From assembly GCA_037039925.1 (NCBI GenBank), contig JAXRKP010000107.1, positions 453,501-517,500 on the forward strand: a DNA stretch of 64,000 nucleotides, in the 5' to 3' direction. Made by a program: the position numbers and the translations under genes. The notes under the pieces are model-generated. The model had not been told where the DNA came from. It did no database searches and saw nothing but the letters and a program-made list of their open reading frames with translations. Every line of letters begins with the position of its first letter. The first letter of the stretch is position 1. Positions 43,610-56,042 of this stretch are shown here, in pieces. The DNA comes from Doris montereyensis (lineage: Eukaryota; Mollusca; Gastropoda; Nudibranchia; Dorididae).

Positions 43610-46380
43610 ATAGATGTCTCTGGGTCTCTTCCTTTTACGAAAAGAGAAAGAGTATAGAATAAATTGAAATAAGGCAAACGAGTGTCTTACCAAGTTCATC
43701 TGAAAGTCCATATGATGTTTGTTTTCTTCAGATATAGGTCATAAACTCACACTAGGCTCTGTTATCTGATTACTAAAGTATAGATTCGTTATTTAGCGAT
43801 AAAAACAATTGTCATCAATTTTGTCCACGTGTGATTTACACAGATTTTCATCCTATGGTCATCTTTATAAATCATTTTAGCCTGCATTCTTTGTCTTACA
43901 GGGAAGTGGACTCCATCTGAAATTTTTTCCAATTGATAATGTAATATTCTAACAAGTAGAAATTCATAATTGCTGGATCACAGGCACTACCCACCACCTG
44001 CTGAAGAAATAAATCCTAGACCACTCGATTTGAAGCCCATGTCTAATGCACTATCAATCTGTGGATACATTGCTTTTGTCAGACAAGGCAGCAAATGCAT
44101 GCATACACTTCATTTTGAATGAATTTTACACAGCTTTATTAACATATTCTCAAATGCATTCTCAAAACACATCATGTTCTGTGCATTTCAGCAATGGCCG
44201 CTAGTATACATATATATTTAAAACTGAACAACTTCTCATAGATAAGTGTTGATATTTTCAGCTGGGTTTCTTTCATAAAATTCTCATTCCTGATACTTTG
44301 TCATATTGGAGCTGTAAAGTGGCTCCAATATGCATTAAGCGTTTTAACTAATTTAAAAATCCTGTTGTTAGATGCCAAAGATGCACATGGGACTGAGAGT
44401 ATGTAATATGATAATAATTTTGCAATTTATTAACAACCTCAGAAATGTTTCACATGTTTTATCACTTTGTTTATTGAAGGTAGTCCAAACCGCGCCATAT
44501 TTCCGTTTACCACTGCATGAGTCATCGGTTTCACAAATTTTCAGTGTTCTTTACCTTGCCCCCTCTCCCCTCTACAATGTAGAAATGTAACATGGTTTAC
44601 ACCATTGAAAACATCTATTCAAGCTCTGTTAAACCACGTGTTGTGATATGGAATGTGTGATACGATGTGCTCTCATAGTAAACAAGGGGAAAGCCAGTGA
44701 CGAGCCAGGAAAAAACCAGCTGACGACTGTGACTCTTTCATTCTTCGCGTTGCATGCTTGCTCAATGCATGACAATGGGCTCTGATTGGTCGAATGAGAT
44801 TGTGCTAAAAATAAGCTTTACAAGGATACCCATCACTCATGTCGATGTCAAAGCTAAGAGCTGGTCCGAGGACTTTTTTTAAACGCTCTCTAGAGCGACT
44901 CACTTAAAAAATATATTAGAAAAACAGTTGCACACCACTGGAAAGCCCATACAATTTTGCATCAGAAACTACCTGTTTCATTGAATTTTGAGTTTCCCAG
45001 TAACTGCGTAAGTGCTCCTCAAGGAAACTCTGTTAAAATTGTCCTACAGAAATGGCTTTGGTATCAAATTCCTCAAGAAACAAAAAGTCGTTATAGTGGT
45101 AGCAATTCTTTTTCCATTGCTTACACTTGAAATTTTGGTTTGGACTATCTACTTACTCAGAAGAACTGATGATCAAATTTGATTTTTCAGAATATTTATC
45201 TATGGATCATAATCATATACACCTGTTTTATGTTTTTCTGAACGTTTATGAAACTTTTTAAAAGCTATTTTCTTATTTCTGTATTCTGAGCTTTGTTTTC
45301 TTTTATTGCCAGTGTTGCTTATGTTATTATTTTTGTTGCAAAAAAAAAAGGTTCTTATTGCAGTCATTGACTTACAAACTCAACAAATCTGTGTTATCAT
45401 GTTTGAGGTACAGTAAAAACGTTTTGTCTCTGCAAATTCCTGTTTGCTCATATATATATATTTTTTCTCTCTATTAATTTGGTAAGTTCCTTAACTTAAA
45501 TCTCTCTTACTTTTTACAGTACTGGTGAACCATGATTTTGAGATAAGAATAAGATAATCACTTGTCAACAACAAAAATCAATTGTTCCTTTTTTTCTTTA
45601 AATCTTATATCCTTGTGTCTTTTTTACATTCTCGTTTAGAAGTTTCCAAGAGTAGAGAGCCTTTATGTGGTCTATCTAATGAAAGAAAATTCATGTTTGT
45701 GCACAACAGCTTGATTTTGCTTTCCTAGATTCATCAATTGTATACTGATAACTGATTGAAACTGAAAGAGTAAAACATAATTGTAAAATGTTTGGAGTGA
45801 ATGGTAGAAATGTTGTTTTTGATTTGGCTGATGATTATTGTTTTGTAATTTATATGAAACATTTAGTTAAGAAGTTTAGTTTTGAACAACAACAATTATT
45901 CTCTTTGTTTTAGTGATTTCATCATGACAGAATACAAGACTTGCTTTGAAAAGTAAAATCATGTGCTGCAAAACAACACAAGTTTTCTTCTTTGCTTTTG
46001 TCTGGTCCATCCTTTTATTGTTAGTGGTTGTTATTTATAATGTGTTCAAACCCCGCCTGATCTCCCACTTGCAAGGTGAGCAACATACCTTAGCAACACT
46101 TTTAAACTGGTTTTTTCCAAGAAGTAGGAATACCAATATGACCAAAGGATTGTGAAAACAGAATGAACAAAATTCCAACAATAAAACTACACGTTGTATT
46201 GAAATAAAACTGAATTTTAATGTCGTTGATGTGAAGGCATAAGGGAAACAGCACCTCACAAATTCTCTTTCTTGTGTTAAAAATATAAAGATGAGAAAAT
46301 TGGGCAGATATTTTTCAAACACATATTCACCAAATCCTCCTGTTGAAATTAATTTCATGAAGAGATCATGATTTATGTTA
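43610..46380. other. No recognisable gene
   Basis: A+T-rich sequence between the PREP 3' end and SINE 2. Short open frames (for example 45946-46155, with one hydrophobic stretch) have no family resemblance I recognise and no splice context. Confidence 0.5.
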
Positions 46381-46381
46381 A

Positions 46382-46690
46382 CTGGTGTCGATGGCCCAAG
46401 TTATGAGGCTGTCAGACTTGAAATCATGAGGTCTAGGGTTTGAATCCTAGCAAAGCTAGGTCCAACGCTGTGTTCCTTGGGAAAGACACTTAACACGTAT
46501 TTTCCTCACTTGACCCAGCTACAAGTGAGTATACTATAATAAGCACTAGCTTAGGAGTGAAAACCTGCGTGAGACTAGTGTCCTGTCCAGGAGGTGATTA
46601 TTATCCCACTTCACACTAATTATAGAAACTGGGATATGCTCTGGCTCTATGGGCCGTAATGGCCTTGAAGGAAATTTGCTTTATTCATGA
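46382..46690 (+). mobile_element. SINE family 2 copy (tRNA-derived)
   Basis: The head resembles a type II tRNA (GTCGATGGCCCAAGTTATGA; B-box GGGTTTGAATCC). The body contains CTTGGGAAAGACACTTAAC and TTCCTCACTTGACCCAGC, and the 3' end GGGCCGTAATGGCCTTGAAG. It is found again, reversed, at 34565-34865, and head-only at 31196-31290 and 59900-59962. Confidence 0.72.
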
Positions 46691-46699
46691 TTTATTTGG

Positions 46700-48180
46700 C
46701 TAACTACTAACAATGAGCAAAACTCATCTGCATGACCACAATCATTCTTCTTTAGAATTTGTACAGTAGCACATCAGTGGGCCACAGATGATAACGTTTT
46801 TCCATCGTGTTGGCAACTTGTGTGTGGCGAAGATCTAAGAAACGTGGACAAATTCAGCCATAAACCGCTCTCCACTTGCATCCCATTGTTTTAAGTGCGT
46901 GTATGACACTCCTAGATCAAATGTGTATGTAAGGGAGTGGGGAGTAGGCTTTACTGAAAAAAAAATAATTAAAGCATTTGTTTTTCAACCATGTCACAGC
47001 TTGAACCCACAATCTTTTTGATGAGAAACATTGCCTCTGGGCTAACGAGAGAGAAAGAGTATATTTTAATTGATTTTACCCATATCCACAAGTAAGGTGA
47101 TCTCGATGTTTTTGTTAAGGTTTTTGTAAACAGCCAAGCGATATCTTTAACGGGCACAGAGTCGAGGAATCCACCTTGCCGATACCTTGGGCATGGGCAG
47201 ATGGTGATGCAGGGTTGTTTCTTCTATCATGGATCTTATGCTCATTTTTATTTTGCGCCGGCTAACTGTTTAACAGTTACTAAGTCGATCTTCAAGGACA
47301 TCATGTACCATTTTCTTTACTGGACCTACACTTTTCTCTGACACAACAAAGTTAGAAACCCTTCTCATGGGCCATCAAAAACGGATGGGAATCCCGATTT
47401 GAACTTCTTTGTCCAGTATTAACAGTTTCATAAGAAAGCCACCCAGCATGGTAATTAATAATAAATATTGATAAATGCTTAACAAAATGATATCGTCTAA
47501 AAATCGTTACTGGTGATTTTCCTTGCAAATGAAGAAATTTTTATTGCAGCCAGAGCGATGTTCAAAAGATTTTATATTGCCACTGTTTCCAGTAAAAAAT
47601 GGTGTAACCTTGTGGTATTCAACAACTATGTTGACTCAAAATCAGAATGGTATCAATTCCACAGCGCTCGTCAGATTTTCCCAGAACTTCACATGCAGTG
47701 TTCCATAAAGATAGAGTGATAGAGATCACATTTTCCTAGTTTCATTATTGTAAAATTCCTTCATAGTCATACTCATACTCATAGTCAGGGTAAAGACCTA
47801 TTGAACGTCTCCCCCCACCTACGTAGATCGTATAACCTGCGTGACTGTTACTTGACACACGATTGATGACCATGCCACTTAAAACTTACAGAGTCTTGTC
47901 TGTCCAACTTACCCGACTCCGACTCTAAGTCTAAAATATTATAAGGAGGCTCCTATACACGAATGGTCCAAAATCAGCAATTCTTATCATGTCTAGTGAT
48001 AAAACTAAAAGGCGGATAACTTTTCTGTAAAAAAAAATATTTAAAGAACATGCATCCACACAGGTAATGATTGAACTTCGGTTTACTGTACAATTAAAAT
48101 CCGAGAGGCTAATACTAATTCTCACGATACATGTATCTACTACTACAAGTTAGTACAAGCCTCGTTAACGGTTGATAACA
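46700..48180. other. No recognisable gene
   Basis: Nothing beyond short chance open frames. It lies between SINE 2 and the truncated SINE 3 upstream of the P-element relic. Confidence 0.45.
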
Positions 48181-48184
48181 TAAT

Positions 48185-48415
48185 TTCTGAATTTTTTTCG
48201 AGTAAAATCTAACCCCTGGTCCAGGTAGGTGGATCGACACCTAGTCAGATTGGAGACGGACGATGAAAAGGAGGTCCTGTGTGTAGATCACAACACTCCA
48301 TGCACGTTAAAGATCCCTTAGCTGTTTACAAGTAGTCCGGGCAAAATTAAAAATCCTCCCTAAAACCCCAAGATCACCTTAGTTGTGGATGTCGGTAAAT
48401 TAAATAGAAAATAGT
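48185..48415 (+). mobile_element. SINE family 3 copy, 5'-truncated
   Basis: It matches the central block and tail of the copy at 63127 (GGAGACGGACGATGAAAAGG, TGCACGTTAAAGATCCC, TTAGTTGTGGATGTCGGTAA) but lacks the tRNA-like head. Confidence 0.7.
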
Positions 48416-48867
48416 TTATGACAATTTGACATTTGAGAGAATTTACTACGGTATTCGAGAAAAAATGTACGGTCTCCAGTTCATGCATTATATTTTCTTT
48501 TGTTGTAATTTGTGAATGCATTGTGCCAGATGTTTGAAAATAATTATGCAATTATTAGTATTACTATTAGCAAAGACCATATAAACATTAAACTACCAAG
48601 ACAGGAAACTTGCTTTGCTCCGTCCGTAACAACAATGCATAGGAAGCTGTACTGTACTCGCCGTGGGCTGGGTGAAAATGACTTATGCGTGTATCGCCGC
48701 AAAGCAGAAAGTAGAAAATGCCCGCGCATAAGTTAGAGTTATAACGAGCGTGTAGTCATTGTCATGTAAATTTATTAGTGTATATAGAGTATGTAAATAA
48801 AAAAAAATGTATATATACATATATATATATATATATTGAGAGAGAGTTGATTGATTTGATTTCATCT

Positions 48868-50900
48868 TTATTTAAAAAGGAACTCAATATCGCCGATTAT
48901 CGCTGGTGCAGGGAGTGACATCAGTTGATGAATTTCTGTTGGCAGATTGTTTCTTACTTGGAGTGCTATAGCACTGTTCAATCCATAGGAAGTTATGTTC
49001 TCCAAATTGAAAACAAATCCATCAAAATCATCCTTGCTGATTTTTCTGTCACTGCTTACAAAAACTGAATCCACCATAGTTTGTACTAACGCTGTCTTGA
49101 ATTCTGCCACGATGGGATTTACTATATGGCCTCCTTTGCTTCGGATGACTGCAAAAAGATTTTTAAGACAGTCCTGATTGAATTGACTTGTTCGAAGAAA
49201 CTTGACATCATGCTTTTCACTCAATTCCTCCCACGGCAGTTCAAGGCAGTTGGTGGCCATCTTCCATCTGCTTAGACAAGAGAGTTGCCCACTTTTATTG
49301 TTTTCATTTCATGGAATTTAACCATTCCGCTATTTCACTTAAGAAAGCCATATGACTCGAGCCTTTTGTTATTTGATGACCCATGCGCTTCTTAGATTTT
49401 GCCTCACGGCTGTTGAAACAGTTAAAGTTAAAGAGACTGTCAAACCTCTCGACAAATGCAGCTGTATCATGAGCCTCACTTGGCAGGGCACCGAGAGTGG
49501 TCATCGTCGTGATGCCTGCAGCTACTGTATGGCTCAAGATCTGAACAGCAAAACTGACCCTCAGTTTACTAAAAGCTGGCATTTCAATATGTTTTCTTGT
49601 CAATCGTGGGGCCATGCGAATGGATTGTCTTGAATCCATTTCATAGAATTTGGTGATGTAATTCAATGAAACTGGATGACCGTCCATTAAAAAATCATAC
49701 CTCATAACATTATTCCTGATACTTTTGATTAGATGTGGCGCGTCGAACATGACGAAAACTCTGTGACCTTCACTTGTGAAGAAAGGTCGTTCCTCTGTAA
49801 CACCTAGACTTTTTAATGCAGACTTGTTGTTACTGCCCTGATCACACACAAGAAATTTTGGTTCAATTGAAATAAATGTTTTAACAGCTTCGTGTAGAAA
49901 TGAAGCTAACAACGACGATTTAATTGAACCACTGGAAAGAATATAAGAAAAACGTTTTTTCCAAGAACTGCATCAGCTATGCGCACGAACAATGAGTATT
50001 GCTGGCAGCCTTGATCGTCCGATCGTTCCAAAATCCTCATAACTCTGAACTTCATCACTCTGATAACTATAACTACTATAAGAAAGAGAAGCCTTGATTG
50101 ACATTTCATCAAAAGGCAACACACATAATTTTCGTTTTCTCCCACTGTCTTGGCTTAAATCATAAACAAGTCCAGCGGATTTCTACAAAGTCCAGGTCTT
50201 ATGTTCAAGTTCTGAATTGATTTCGACAATGTTCGCATGGACAGTAGATTAGATTTTATTACAGTAATTTATAGGCTTTTCTCGATGAGTGATATATAGA
50301 AAGAGCCAGACCCTTATCTTCATTTGTCCATCGCCTTCCTTTGGCACACCTTTTTGACAGATGAATCTATGACAATACAAAGTTCAGCACTGATTCCGAC
50401 AAATATTTCTCAAGGTTTTGTTTCAGCTGCTGCATCTCTTGCTTCTCTTCTTCCCGATCAATAGTCTTTGACGAGGATGGCGTGAATTTCATCCTTTTTC
50501 TCAGACGACTTGATTTCACCCATCCTGCATTTAGCTCTCTTTAAAGTTGAAGAAATTGTATTGTCATCTACATCACTTGTGCTCGTTTCTTCATTTGATG
50601 ACTGCTCTTGACTTTCTTGTGTCTTGACCAAATCTTCTTTCTTTGGGAGCTGGTCGAGTGCTTGTCAACAGGGGTGGTGGATTAAAGATGTTAAATAGAG
50701 TTGGCACTGCATGTCTCCGCAGTCGTTTTCGTTTGGCCGCTCTCGTCTTTGTGAAGCAAGTTACTTGAAACGATTATCACACATGACGTTCCCATTGTAG
50801 AAAGCCCGCATGGACTTGGAGATGAGATCCTCACGTCAATTGTTTTCGACCCATTGACGAGATATGTTGATGATTTGAATGAGAAAATAAAATAAACCAA
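48868..50900 (-). pseudogene. Degenerate P-element/THAP9-like transposase
   Basis: Minus-strand frames in order: around 50730-50690 a short AVPTLF motif typical of the segment just after a THAP zinc finger; a charged, polar linker (about 50690-50400); 50130-49960 with FDEMSIKASLSYSSY and QSYEDFGTIGRSRLPAILIV (readable after a frame change); 49912-49304 with VCDQGSNNKSALKSLGV and DAPHLIKSIRNN; and 49260-48868 with SQFNQDCLKNLFAVIRSKGG. These are landmarks of the RNase-H-like and GTP-binding regions of P-element transposases and THAP9. Several frame breaks and stops make it a relic. No terminal repeats were located. Confidence 0.75.
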
Positions 50901-51184
50901 CAAATTAATAAAGTTGAATTGTTAGCTTGATGATTTGTCTTGTTTCCTTACACCAGTACATGTATCAATATCATCATCATAGCTACATGTACTATAACTT
51001 TCCTAAATTTAAAGACCAATGATTGTTTCTTTTATCTTCTAATCGTGAGGCGTACCCATGTTTAACACATCTATTTCAATTGTAAAGTCAATAATGAACT
51101 GTACACGACAAGCTACAAAGGGACTTTGATCATTTCACATATCCATGATGACATATGGTTAGTGACCAAAGATAAAGTCAGTGT

Positions 51185-51660
51185 TTAAAGTGTATAGACT
51201 GCAGCACTCTGTCTTACTACTTTGTAGATGGACTTTGATAAAAGGTTAACATTGAGAGGTGGGAAGAAGATGTTAAAAAACATTGTATTGCGTAAGGAGT
51301 TGGGGCTGTTTGGGAGAAAGAGGAGGACTGTTGATTTGAACTGTAGGAAGGGAACTACACAAATTAGAATGATGGTCACACAGTGGACATGTGTGATTTG
51401 TAAAGAAGACAGAAGGGCGGCAGTCAAACTCAAAGGGTACAGAGGGGTGTCGAAAAGAGCGAAAATTGTTTGCCGAGGAGGGGTGTTAGGTCTGGAATTG
51501 ACAGTGCCGCCGCAACTGGGGTGATAAGCACTTGTGAAACCATTAAAACAGGGAGGCTTGTTTCTTTCATCATGAGCTGTGGTCACAGGATTAGTGAGAG
51601 ACTAGTGAACATTGTCCGTAGTACTTACATCGGCCGATTGTTCTAATTAGATGTGATGAT
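51185..51660 (+). repeat. Interspersed repeat R1, right half
   Basis: It aligns with 7790-8215 (GGGGCTGTTTGGGAGAAAGA, TGAACTGTAGGAAGGGAAC, GGGGTGTTAGGTCTGGAATT, TAAAACAGGGAGGCTTGTTT). The open frames in it on both strands are not conserved between the copies. Confidence 0.58.
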
Positions 51661-52884
51661 GAAACGATCAACGTAAATGAAATAAATAAATTATGTCAAT
51701 CATTGAAACTACTACTACAACGTGTTTGACACAGCCAGCCACGCCCATCTTGAATTGACTGGAGCGAAACTTAATTTAATTTCATGCACTTTTGTCGATT
51801 ATTCACATGTATTTTATCTGGTTAAAGTAATACCCAACATAGGGTTAGAACAAGGTATATTAGTAGATTTACAATATTGACTTTAATTGATAACAGTTGG
51901 TCGTAAATGTTCTAAATTGGCAAAGAAATGCAGATAACAGAGGCGTTGTTCGCAGGACACGTTTGCAAAATCTGACGCAGCTCTAGGGGATATGTTAACA
52001 TCGTCCAAAAATGTACCTCACTATGTTTCATGCATCAACTGCTACTGCATCTATTTCTCCTCCTGTTATCTGGTTACATTACCTACACATTCCACACCTT
52101 AGACGGCCGTACTTGGAGTCTTCTTCCTCTGTATAGCCAGCACCAGTGGTAGGCCTACTGATAGTGGTATGTTGTAATATATGTCCATCCATTATACTTT
52201 TAATCTAATTTTATCTCTTTCAATCATGGGCAGTTGGCGGGCACTACTGGCAAGTCCTACTTCTTTCCTTTCCTTCTTTCACTTATCTTTCATCTTGCTG
52301 TTTCCTCTGAAATCACTGTAATTGTGGGCGGGGTAAATTTCAATGAAATAAAGAAAAATCTCTTTTAATCATTCTTTATCAATAAAATTAGCATGCATTA
52401 TGGTGAATGATACAAACTTTGACTTGAACCTACTTTTCATGTTGCATAGGAAATCTAAGTACCCAGGGTCTGGTCTTGTTTGACGAGAATTGCTGCAATT
52501 AATTGCGGAACACCATTGAGACGTTGAAGCGTGTTTAGCCCGCAGCGCCATTTTGACCAATTGTTTAACGTGCATATATGTGTTGGCAAGGGGTTGACCT
52601 AATTACACATTTCGTAGCGAGTTTCGTGTCTTTGTACTTTATATGGTCTTTGGTATTACTATTAGAAAATAAAAATATTAACTACCATTTACCATTCATT
52701 CATTCATGATCAAAAGAAGGTTGAACGGTAGTGGACATTTGCTTAAGGCAGGTTACTTTTCATGAAATATTATTTGTATTCATTTCTCCTAATTTGAACA
52801 TATTTTCAGACCTATTTTATTTTGAGGTTGAAATTGAGGATGAAAAATCCTTGAAAGTTTGGCTCACGTCTTCATTGAATCTAT

Positions 52885-53021
<137 letters not shown>

Positions 53022-53514
53022 TATTTTATCAGAATACCCCCGTACATTTCTGATTTGAAAAGTCAAATAAAATCTGTTTCCAATGATTTACTTGTATCCT
53101 TTAAATGCCCTTTAAGAGCTCTTTCCAATTAAAAAAGACGCCGTATAATCTAGGTATAACAACTTAAAATCTAAATGAAAGGAATTTTCATAAAGGAAAA
53201 AAATAAATAAATATATTTCTTGAATTATCTCCCTTAGATGACACTCGTTTAATGTAGAGATTGTAAAAATTACGTCAAACTATCTCTCGTCACTTCTTCA
53301 GTTGCACTGCAGCACATCTACTTTCGTTTCTACGACTACGAAGGCAACTTGCGGCATCTTGGAGGTTTTAACTTTATTTTAAGATTATTGGGCAAAATTA
53401 AGTGGATTGCGTTTCTTTGAATCAATAAAAGGTAAACAGCTTGTTAAAAATGTCCTCTCATATCTTGTTTCGTTCTCTATGTGTCTGTTCTATCCGCTCC
53501 CCCCCCCCACTTGT

Positions 53515-53810
<296 letters not shown>

Positions 53811-53879
53811 GTCTATTCTTAAAATTATTTTTAAATATAAAAACTATTCCATTTTCATGTTTCAATGAACAGATCTAGA

Positions 53880-56030
53880 TCTATATAGAGTGGTGTAATG
53901 TCAACACGACTATAACATGACTACACAGCTAGTCAGTTGTGTTTTATGTCTCTTTATTTGGTAAAAATTCTTTTTTTCAATGAAAGCTCTCATTTTAATA
54001 AAAAAGATAAATATTGTTTGTTCCATACGATTACTCACAAGAACCTGTTAAACTGTTACTGTTGTGATCATATTTTGTCTCATAGTTAAGTGGGTTTTTG
54101 TTTTGGTGTTAATAAATGTAGCAAGCTGATGTTATAGCAGGGGTGGATTTACACTAAATACCTAGAGGGACACTTCAATATTAACGGTACTAAAAAGGAA
54201 TAGCAAATCAACAAAATGATGTCACTTTCTTTTCCTTTATGTGTAGGGGAATTGAGCTTGTTAATTCTTCAATGATGCCAATTGATTTGATGACTCTTGG
54301 TATGAAATATTCATAATCCTTATAAATTAAACCCTTGTGAACTGGCATTTAAAGCAATTAAAGCATTTAGTCGATCCTGTCCCATAGTGTTTTGGAAATA
54401 TGTTGTTATTTGTTTGCATATATAGATCTATATATTTGACAGCATTGACCATTATATTCAAATTTTTCATATCTGCGTGACTATTTTTTTTACCATATTA
54501 TATATATTATATCGCTATTACCTCCAAATAATAAACAATAGAAGCAAAATAATTGCTTTATTTTTCCACACTTTTAATACTAACAGTCAACCATTTGACA
54601 GTATTATGAGTATCATATGAAGACAGGTTTCGAAAACCAAAATAATGTTTTTTTCAGTTGATGTGGTCCTAAATGTTTTATTTGTAGCTCATCCTCATAT
54701 TCCAAATTTTGAAGCTATTTTTTAATAGAAAATCTACCTCAATCAGCATTAAATTAATAAACACAGTAATTACAGTAATCTTTACGAGCACACAGATCTA
54801 TAAATTATTATAAATTCATCTACGATAAGACTCTATAGCAACAAGTACCATCTCACTGCCGTGATCTGTTTGTAATTAGATCTACATACAATTATCCACT
54901 AGGCAGCTGCACTAGGCATTACCCTGGCAGGTAAAGAGTAAATTATCAATCTTTTTTAATTCTGAATTTTTAAAAGTTAAAAATACAACTTAAAAGCTGA
55001 TAAATTTAATTGATACTATTTTTTATATATTGTAAAAGTAAATTATCAATCTTTTTTTTCAATTCTGAATTTTTAAAAGTTTAAAATACAACTTAAAAGC
55101 TGATAAATTTAATTGATATTATTTTATATATATATATATATAATTTGATGTAAATTCATAAAATGTTAATATACATGAGCAAAGCTGAAAGATTAGGTTT
55201 AAAACTTAAAGTTGTAAGCCAAACAAATAAAATACATACAAGTTTTGCCAGTTTTCATTTACGCATGCCAATGCGCCATACTTTGGACATCGAACAGAAG
55301 TGGCCAAATTATTCTCACCCGCCTTATATTTCAGTCTTTACTTTGACCTACATTGGTTTCTCATTATGTAGTGAAAATGATCAGTTCTTGAGGACACAGA
55401 CGCAAAATGTCCCCCTCTAAAAATAGAATTACTCTCACCGTTCGCCTAGTGTGTCCTGTCGTCTGTTCCGTCGCATCACGTGATGTCGCTTTTTACATGC
55501 TTTGTTTAACTACTAGATCTAGATCTATCTACGAGAACTAGCACTAGATTTTCAGCTCCTTCAATAAATTTGTATTATTTTAATTCTAGAGTTATAATAT
55601 GAACATTTATTACCATTGGTGATTAAATTGTTGATCTGTCGGGGAGGACACTGTCCTGTAGGTCTGTATAGTAAATCCGCCCTGTGTTACAGAGGCTATT
55701 TTGATGTTATAAAGGAAATTTGGGATATTCCTTGGCATCAACCAATCAAACTGTACAGTTTATGCAAATGGCTCATATTTTTTACAAGATGGATTATTTT
55801 TAGATATTTTCCAGCGCCATATGAAGATTTATTGATATAGAGGTTCCTATAAATTTACATTACCATCACTCCTGATACTCAGGTAGCCGTACTGACGTTA
55901 GACCACTCTATAGCTATGTAAAAATGATGTCTAAAATTAAAAATTTTTTTTTCTCGTTTATAGGATTATCACTGGCTAAATTGGAATTCCTCCCTGAATT
56001 ACATTTTCTTTTTGTCTTCCATCAGTTACC
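53880..56030. other. Intergenic region upstream of PRMT6-like gene
   Basis: A+T-rich. A tandem duplication of about 110 bp lies near 54936-55140 (AAAGTAAATTATCAATC ... AACTTAAAAGCTGATAAATT, twice). There is a small AGATCT cluster near 55510. The PRMT promoter and 5' UTR should lie at its right end, but no specific element is visible. Confidence 0.5.
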
Positions 56031-56042
56031 CACCGTGCAAAC

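Noticed and set aside
45946..46155. 69-codon plus-strand frame with a membrane-like stretch
   Set aside because: No homology recognised, no splice or promoter context; typical of chance frames in A+T-rich DNA.
48350..48740. Possible extra coding around 48360-48736 next to the P-element relic
   Set aside because: Frames do not match transposase landmarks; part overlaps the SINE 3 tail.
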